A stretch of DNA of 64,000 nucleotides, taken from Siphonodentalium dalli (lineage: Eukaryota > Mollusca > Scaphopoda > Gadilida > Siphonodentaliidae). The first letter of the stretch is position 1. The number at the start of each line of letters is the position of its first letter. The stretch is taken from positions 53,302,760 to 53,366,759 of the forward strand of contig CP136069.1 of assembly GCA_032622095.1 (NCBI GenBank), given 5' to 3'. The notes under the pieces were generated by a model. It was given only the letters and a program-made list of their open reading frames with translations, did no database searches and had not been told where the DNA came from. Of the stretch, positions 58,081 through 64,000 are shown one piece after another. The position numbers and the translations under genes were made by a program.

Positions 58081-58269
58081 TTGAATATCACATATATCAT
58101 TAATGGGACTCAAGGCCATCGACGTGGGTTCATGTGAATTAACATAAATTTTATAAAAGTCTGTAAAACAACTATCATCAACAAGTACATGTAAAAATAG
58201 ATCGAGTTTGTTCTTATTTTCATTATTAATAACCGTCCATAATGAGGTTTTGGATGTCAAAACCATTGT

Positions 58270-58477
58270 TACAGTACTGCCCTAAATAATCGACTTCTTA
58301 ACCACAGCAGAATCATGGGTAATTTTTCAAGATTTAGTCGGAAATATGGCTTGTTGCCATTCATTGGAAAGCTCTCACTGAGAGCTGTCCGATGAATGGC
58401 AACAAGCCATATTTACAACTAAATCCCGAGAAATTACCCATAATTCTACTGTGTCGATTATTTAGGGCATTACTGTA
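58270..58477. mobile_element. CAGTAATGCCC hairpin MITE
   Basis: TA-CAGTACTGCCCTAAATAAT and TTTAGGGCATTACTG-TA, arms around GGCTTGTTGCCATTCAT, centre AGCTCTCACTGAGAGCT. Confidence 0.87.
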
Positions 58478-59040
58478 TGTAAACATAATACTGTTACAGT
58501 GGAAATACATATAAAAGTCCAATTAGTAAATATGATATTGAATTATAATCAAAACTTGATGGTAATTTAAACATTTGAAAAGATCAAAGGATTGAAAAAT
58601 TCTCTGCAAATCATATTCAGACTAAAATATTTGAATTGACTACGAGATCAGCGATTGTTGTTGACAAATCACTGTAAGAGTTTTGTTTACATAACACTGG
58701 TTTCAACATATGAAATTTCTTTATTGGACAGCTATCAATAATGAATATAAGAACAAAGTTTATCTATTTCTCCATGTTCTTCTGCCATTAACAATAAATA
58801 CCTGTGTTCTCATACAATTACATATGGAAAATTTGATGAATAAGTGAGGCTTTTTATTGTTATTTTTTCCAAGTTTTTGAAATTATTAAATGGATGTGAA
58901 GAATTTTATGGTAAAAAAACTTACGCAATTTCCAAGCAATGGATTTAATGTATAATCCAATGCCTTTTAACCATTGTGTCTTCATTAGACATATATCTAA
59001 ATTTCTAAATGTGGATAAATTGGAGAATGAGTTTGAAAAT
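58478..59040. other. No gene recognised
   Basis: AT-rich sequence leading into the tandem array. Nothing seen. Confidence 0.5.
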
Positions 59041-60960
59041 TTTAAATAAATTGCTGAGGCCCTCTTTTGTGTAATGAGGGAGGTGCCTGAGAACACAGTA
59101 TTTTTTATTTTTTTTATGAGGCCCTCTTTTGTGCTGACGAGGGAGGTGCCTGAGAACACAGTATTTTTATTTTTTGATGATGTCCTCTTTTGGGTGATGA
59201 GGGAGGTGCCTGAGAACACAGTATTTAAAAAAAAATTTATGATGCCCTCTTTTGGTTAATGAGGGATGTGCCTGAGAACACAGTATTTTTATTTGTTGAT
59301 GAGGCCCTCTTTTGGGTGATGAGGGAGGTGCCTGAGAACACAGTATTTTTTATTTTTTTTATGATGCCCTCTTTTGGGTGATGAGGGAGGTGCCTGAGAA
59401 CACAGTATTTTTATTTATGAGGGATGTGCCTGAGAACACAGTATTTTTATTTGTTGATGAGGCCCTCTTTTGTGTGATGAGGGAGGTGCCTGAGAACACA
59501 GTATTTAATTTTTTTTTTATGAGGCCCTCTTTTGTGCTGACGAGGGAGGTGCCTGAGAACACAGTATTTTTAGTCGAGTTTTTTTCCAAAACTCGACTTA
59601 TAGTTTGATGAGGGACGGTGGGCGGACGGGCGGGCGGGCGACGTGTTTTGCTTATAACTCGACCGTTTATTGACGGATTAAATAGTTTTTTTGGTGTGTG
59701 AGTACATATCCATGCACGTAAGCTGCAGACAAAAAAAATCGGGTTCGTCCGCACATTTATTACAGAGTTATGGCCCTTTGCCATTTTTCACTGATTTAGG
59801 CTCGTTAGTGCAACAACTTCAACAAACGTTATCTGATTCGATTGAAATTTGGGATATAGGTGTCTCACAAGAATATTTCGGATGAGTTCGAAAACCCGCC
59901 TGGTCCGATAAAATTTGATAGAGTTATGGCCCTTAATTAGTCATTTTTCACGAATTTTCAGCTCGTCAGCGCGATAACTTCAACAAACGTTATCCGATTT
60001 GATTGAAATTTGGTATATATGTGTCTCCCAAGAATATCTCGGACGAGTTCGAAAACCGGCCTGGTCCGATAAAATTTGATAGAGTTATGGCCCTTAATTA
60101 GTCATCCGATTCAACTAAAATTTGGTATATAAGTGTCTTCCAATAATATCCTGGACGAGTTCGAAAACCAGCCTGGCCCAATAAAATTTGATAGAGTTAT
60201 GGCCCTTAATTAGTCATTTTTCGTGAATTTTTAGCTTGTTAGGGCGATAACTTCAACAAACGTCCTCCGATTTGTTTAAAATTTGGAATAGACATACTTG
60301 CCAAGAATATTTCGGACGAGTTCGAAAACCAGCCTGGCCCGATAAAATTTAGTGGAGTTATGGCCCTTAATTAGTCATTTTTCGATTTTACCTATTAATT
60401 AGTCTACCGATACTGATGCACACCAATTGGCGGTAGCCACCGAAAACGAGACACAGCATCTCTGGTGCCACCTCTTGTTTATTGTTTTTATGAGGCCCTC
60501 TTTTGGCTGACGAGGGAGGTGCCTGAGAACACAGTATTTTTATTTTTTGATGAGGCCCTCTTTTGGGTGAGGGAGGTACCTGAGAACACCGTATTTTTAG
60601 TCGAGTTTTTTTCCAAAACTCGACTAATAGTTTGATGAGGGACGGTGGGCGGGCGGCGTGATAGAGTTATGGCCCTTAATTAGTCATTTTTCGATTTTAC
60701 CTATTAATTAGTCTACCGATACTGATGCACACCAATTGGCGGTAGCCACCGGCGGTAAGCCACCGAAAACGAGACACAGCATCTCTGATGCCACCTCTTG
60801 TTTATTGTTTTGATGAGGCCCTCTTTTGGGTGATGAGGGAGGTGCCTGAAAACACAGTATTTTAATTTTTTTGATGATGCCCTCTCTTGGGTGATGAGGG
60901 AGGTGCCTGAGAACACAGTATTTGTTATTTTTTTATGAGGCCCTCTTTCACAGTATTTTG
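59041..60960. repeat. ~60-bp tandem array with an inserted block
   Basis: Units GAGGCCCTCTTTTG..TGATGAGGGAGGTGCC and TGAGAACACAGTATTTTT, about 9 copies at 59056-59572 and about 5 at 60485-60955. Between lies 59573-60484 (starting TCGAGTTTTTTTCCAAAACTCGA), with ~150-bp repeats ending ATGGCCCTTAATTAGTCAT; the same block recurs shortened at 60598-60805. Open frames across it are repeat translations. Confidence 0.9.
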
Positions 60961-61055
60961 CTTTTTTTGGCCTAAGTGATGACTTCTTTACAGACTTTAA
61001 TAATTTTTTGCACATTTACGCACTGCAATTGTCGTCAGTCCCTTTAACCTATGCA

Positions 61056-61393
61056 TTAACCCTTCCATGAATGGAGCTTCCTGAAATTTTGCGAAAATCC
61101 TGTGCCAATGCATTATCTGATATATGCGAGTGTCCCTCGCATATATAACAGAATACATTGGCCTAACAATATTTACCTTGACCTTGTAAGTCAGTGCATT
61201 CTCTTATATATGCGAGGCTCCCTGTTGGAGACTGGCATATATAAGAGAATACATTGACCTAACAATATTTGTAAGTCAGTGCATTCTCTTATATATGCGA
61301 GGCTCCCTGTTGGAGACTCACATGTATACTATAATGCACTGGCACAGGATCTTTAATGCTGCACAAGCAAAGCTACCGTCACGAAAGGGTTAA
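61056..61393. mobile_element. TTAA-flanked hairpin MITE, TTAACCCTTCC subfamily
   Basis: TTAACCCTTCCATGAATGG and CACGAAAGGGTTAA with TTAA at both edges (61056-61059, 61390-61393). Inside are two TGCATTCTCTTATATATGCG-type hairpins with ATTTACCTTGACC between. A different terminus from the CCCTTTACCC class but the same hairpin core. Confidence 0.85.
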
Positions 61394-62040
61394 TGAATGG
61401 CTTCTTCAATTCATTTCTCACAGAATACATGGTATATTCTTCATTTGCTGCCATGAAATGGACAGCAATTACAAGGCATTAGTTGAAACAACATACATTG
61501 TATAATATTAAAGTCTCAAATTTAGTAATTGCACGCTTTTGTCATAATGGGTTCCGTTTTTTCTGCAGCATGTACATGTAACAGTAAAGTTTGTTCACTG
61601 TTATAAAGTTCCCCGTCAGAACATCAGAAAGTTCCCAGGTTTTGCACTGGTGGAATATGATCTCTTTAGATGTAGCCAGAGTAGATATTCACGGCATGAT
61701 TTAGGTCAATCGTAATCATATATTGACCATTTTTACCCCCACCCCAGAACATGACAAAGATGTGTAATTACTAGGCGTACCCAGGGTGTAACCGTAACTT
61801 GAAACACCAATATCAGGGCCATTAATCTACGTCACCAAATCAAGTCTCTAACCCAAAGCATTTTTTTAACATGTATAAATGTTTCTCTGACGGGATAAAC
61901 TATAGTTCATTAGCTGTGGAAAATTCACAGTACACATTCAAAAATCAGTAATCCTTAAAAACTCATATTTATAACTGAAATTTACAAGGAAAATAGGTAT
62001 TGATTGTGCCCCATGTTGAACATCAAACCCATCTCAACCA
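61394..62040. other. No gene recognised
   Basis: AT-rich unique sequence; nothing seen. Confidence 0.5.
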
Positions 62041-62280
62041 TTTAATGACCGGTTCTTCGTGAAATTTTGCGAAAACCCTGTGCCAATGCATTCTCCTATA
62101 TATGCAAGTCTCCCATAGGGAGCCTCGCATACATGTATATAAGAGAATACATTGGCCTAACAATATTTATCTTGATGTAAGCCAGTGCATTTTCTTATAA
62201 ATGCGAGGCTTCCTATGGCAATGCACTGGCACAGGATCTTCTTTAATGCTTCGCCAGCACAGTTTCCATCCCATTAATAG
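62041..62280. mobile_element. TTAACCCTTCC-subfamily MITE, decayed
   Basis: TGCGAAAACCCTGTGCCAAT start and GGCACAGGATCTTCTTTAAT end, with decayed hairpins; TTTAATGACCGG stands at the left edge. Confidence 0.7.
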
Positions 62281-62454
62281 ATGTTTGTAAAATACACAAT
62301 CCCTTTCACTCGTAAGTATAATAACGCCCGCAACAAATATCCAGCTCATCCACTGCATGCGTTACAGATAGCAGCCATCCGAGCGTCTGAAGCAACGGTT
62401 TAGAGATTACATTAGTGACGAGGTTTCCTGGGCCTGAATAATTAAACCTGAGGT

Positions 62455-62697
62455 TCATGACGGGAGCTGCGCTGGTGCAGCATTAAAAATCCTGTGCCAG
62501 TGCATTATCTTAAATATGCAAGCATATATAAGAGAATGCACTGGCTGACAAGGAAAATGGTAAATTTTGTTAGGCCATGCATTCTCTAATATCTCTTAAA
62601 TGCGAGGCTCCTAATGTGAGACTAGAATATATAAGAGAATGCATTGGCACAGGGTTTTTGCCAAATTTCAGACAGCTGCAGTCATGGAAGGATTAAA
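62455..62697. mobile_element. TTAACCCTTCC-subfamily MITE, decayed
   Basis: TGACGGGAGCTGCGCTGGTG and CAGTCATGGAAGGATTAA edges with two decayed TATATAAGAGAATGCA hairpins. Confidence 0.72.
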
Positions 62698-63000
62698 CAT
62701 TATTTTTTGATAAACTTTTTGAACCATTTTCCCACTATATATTTTTGGATCTGTTATTGTTGATTTGTTATGATTTTTGAGATATTTACATTTTTGTAAT
62801 ATATAAATATATATTTTAAGACTTATACGTCATCAGTGTTGTTGTGGACACCCTCCCCCCCCCCCCCCCCCAGAAAGAACATTTATTTTCAGCATATAAC
62901 TTGGGGAAAGGATAATCAGATTCAGTTCAGCTTTGGTATGGTGATAGAACCGCTCGCGGTGAAGAATACCAACTTACCACAGGCATCATCCATTCATTTT
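62698..63000. other. Poly-C tract and AT-rich DNA
   Basis: 16 C at 62856-62871, preceded by GGACACCCTCC as in the other poly-C modules. No gene. Confidence 0.6.
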
Positions 63001-63530
63001 TACTGGAGTTACGACCCTTGTTTCATGTGCAAATTTTGTCTCTGCACAAACATTTCAGCTTGTAACTCGGGCATGGATCATCAGATTTGGTATGCTTTGA
63101 CATGGTGATTGCCAGAATGTGGAAAAGGATACCCCTATACCATGGGTTTTGTAAATTCATTTTTACCTGAGTTACAGTCCTTGCTTGACTTTTGTGTCCA
63201 AAATACCATTTCACCTTGTAAGTTATGCATGAATCAATTGGATTTGGTTGTGCTTTCTTATGTTGATAGCCCAATTTAAGGAGAAAATGATATACCCACT
63301 TACTATGGAGTTCATCAATTCATTGTAACCAGAGTTATGGCCCTATATTGAATTTTCACTCTGTACAGACAATTTGCGTTATAACTCCAGTAGCAATGGT
63401 CAGACATGAATGTTATTTGGAATGCTATTAGACCAGGATTGATTGCAGGAAACCAACAGGTTTTGTACATATGTTATTTTTGTCAGGAGTTATTGCCCTT
63501 GTTGTCACCCGAAAAATTTATTTTTGGGGG
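63000..63530. repeat. ~160-bp diverged repeats with GAGTTA.GGCCCTT
   Basis: GGAGTTACGACCCTTG, GAGTTACAGTCCTTGC, AGAGTTATGGCCCTAT and GGAGTTATTGCCCTTG occur at about 63004, 63170, 63332 and 63486, each followed by a similar CATTTCA.CTTGTAA-type stretch. Confidence 0.75.
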
Positions 63531-63559
63531 ACTATAGAAATTGTCCGTTCATCCGTCCG

Positions 63560-64000
63560 TCACACTTTTGAGTGCCTTCATGGTGTAATCATCTCCTCCT
63601 ACAGATTTCATCCCAGTGATTTGAAACTTCAGACTATTGTTGCCCATATATTGAAGATGTGCAACATGTATATAGATGACGGAAAAATTATTTTTTGACA
63701 GAGTTATTAACCCTTTTCGACTTAGAAAATTTTCAACATTTTTTATAATTTTCAGTATGAGGGTACCTTCATGGTGTAATCAACTCCTCCTACAGTTTTC
63801 ATCCTAGAGATTTGAAACTTCAGAATATTGTTGCCCATATATTGAAGTTATGCAACATGTATTTAGATGACGGAAAAATTGTTTTTTGTCAGAGTTATTA
63901 ACCCTTTTCGACTTAGAAAATTTCAACATTTTTTATAACTTTCTGTATGAGGGTACCTTCATGGTGTAATCAACTCCTCCTACAGTTTTGATCGTAGATA
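63560..64000. repeat. 190-bp tandem repeat running off the window edge
   Basis: CTTCATGGTGTAATCA.CTCC recurs at about 63577, 63767 and 63957, with matching TTGCCCATATATTGAAG and GATGACGGAAAAATT blocks. Two complete units and part of a third are visible. Confidence 0.92.

Noticed and set aside
59359-59784. 141-codon minus-strand frame with repeated NTVFSGTSL
   Set aside because: It exists only because the tandem unit length keeps a frame open; no start context or domain.

Overview
This is a stretch of animal (metazoan) genomic DNA. It is AT-rich, intron-rich and dense in short inverted-repeat transposons. There are no operons, rRNA or tRNA genes, or CRISPR arrays. Several dispersed repeats resemble ones I associate with marine invertebrates, molluscs in particular: blocks around 'GAGTTATGGCCCTT', 'ATGGCCGCC..CCATCTTGGAT' blocks and 'TCCGGATGATAACT' blocks. 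That placement is an inference and the species cannot be named.

One large gene dominates the window, on the + strand at 14531-54991. I assembled 17 coding exons by hand from splice sites. All 16 junctions agree in phase, every exon is open in the chosen frame, and the total of 6147 nt ends on a stop codon, giving 2048 residues. In order, the protein has a TIR-like domain (about residues 7-130), a charged Ser/Asp-rich linker (130-264), an ARM-like helical region (265-655), a first protein-kinase fold (about 660-935), a linker, a second protein-kinase fold (about 990-1330), and a long disordered tail (1331-2048) with six or seven repeats of about 35 residues. Both kinase folds look degenerate. 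Kinase 1 keeps the HRD Asp but has Arg for the catalytic-loop Asn, DFR for DFG and Asn at the alpha-C Glu position. Kinase 2 has HRN for HRD, LAR for DFG and no recognisable beta-3 Lys. This TIR-like/ARM-like/tandem-pseudokinase protein is the best candidate for an undescribed system. A scaffold or signalling role in immunity or cell death is an inference from the domain types.

Layout: 1-14484 is gene-poor. It holds a piggyBac-like MITE, a 4-kb foldback transposon with long inverted arms and a 6-bp target duplication (4031-8075), a double-hairpin MITE and a decayed Ty3/gypsy pol on the minus strand. The introns of the large gene hold most of the remaining repeats: hairpin MITEs of at least six termini classes, two copies of one LINE 3' end, a mobile-element-like unit with a PHD-finger ORF, two large minisatellites (one of which switches strand) and G-rich modules. 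From 54992 to 64000 there are further MITEs, a roughly 60-bp tandem array, and about 190-bp tandem repeats running off the right edge. I recognise no second intact cellular gene.
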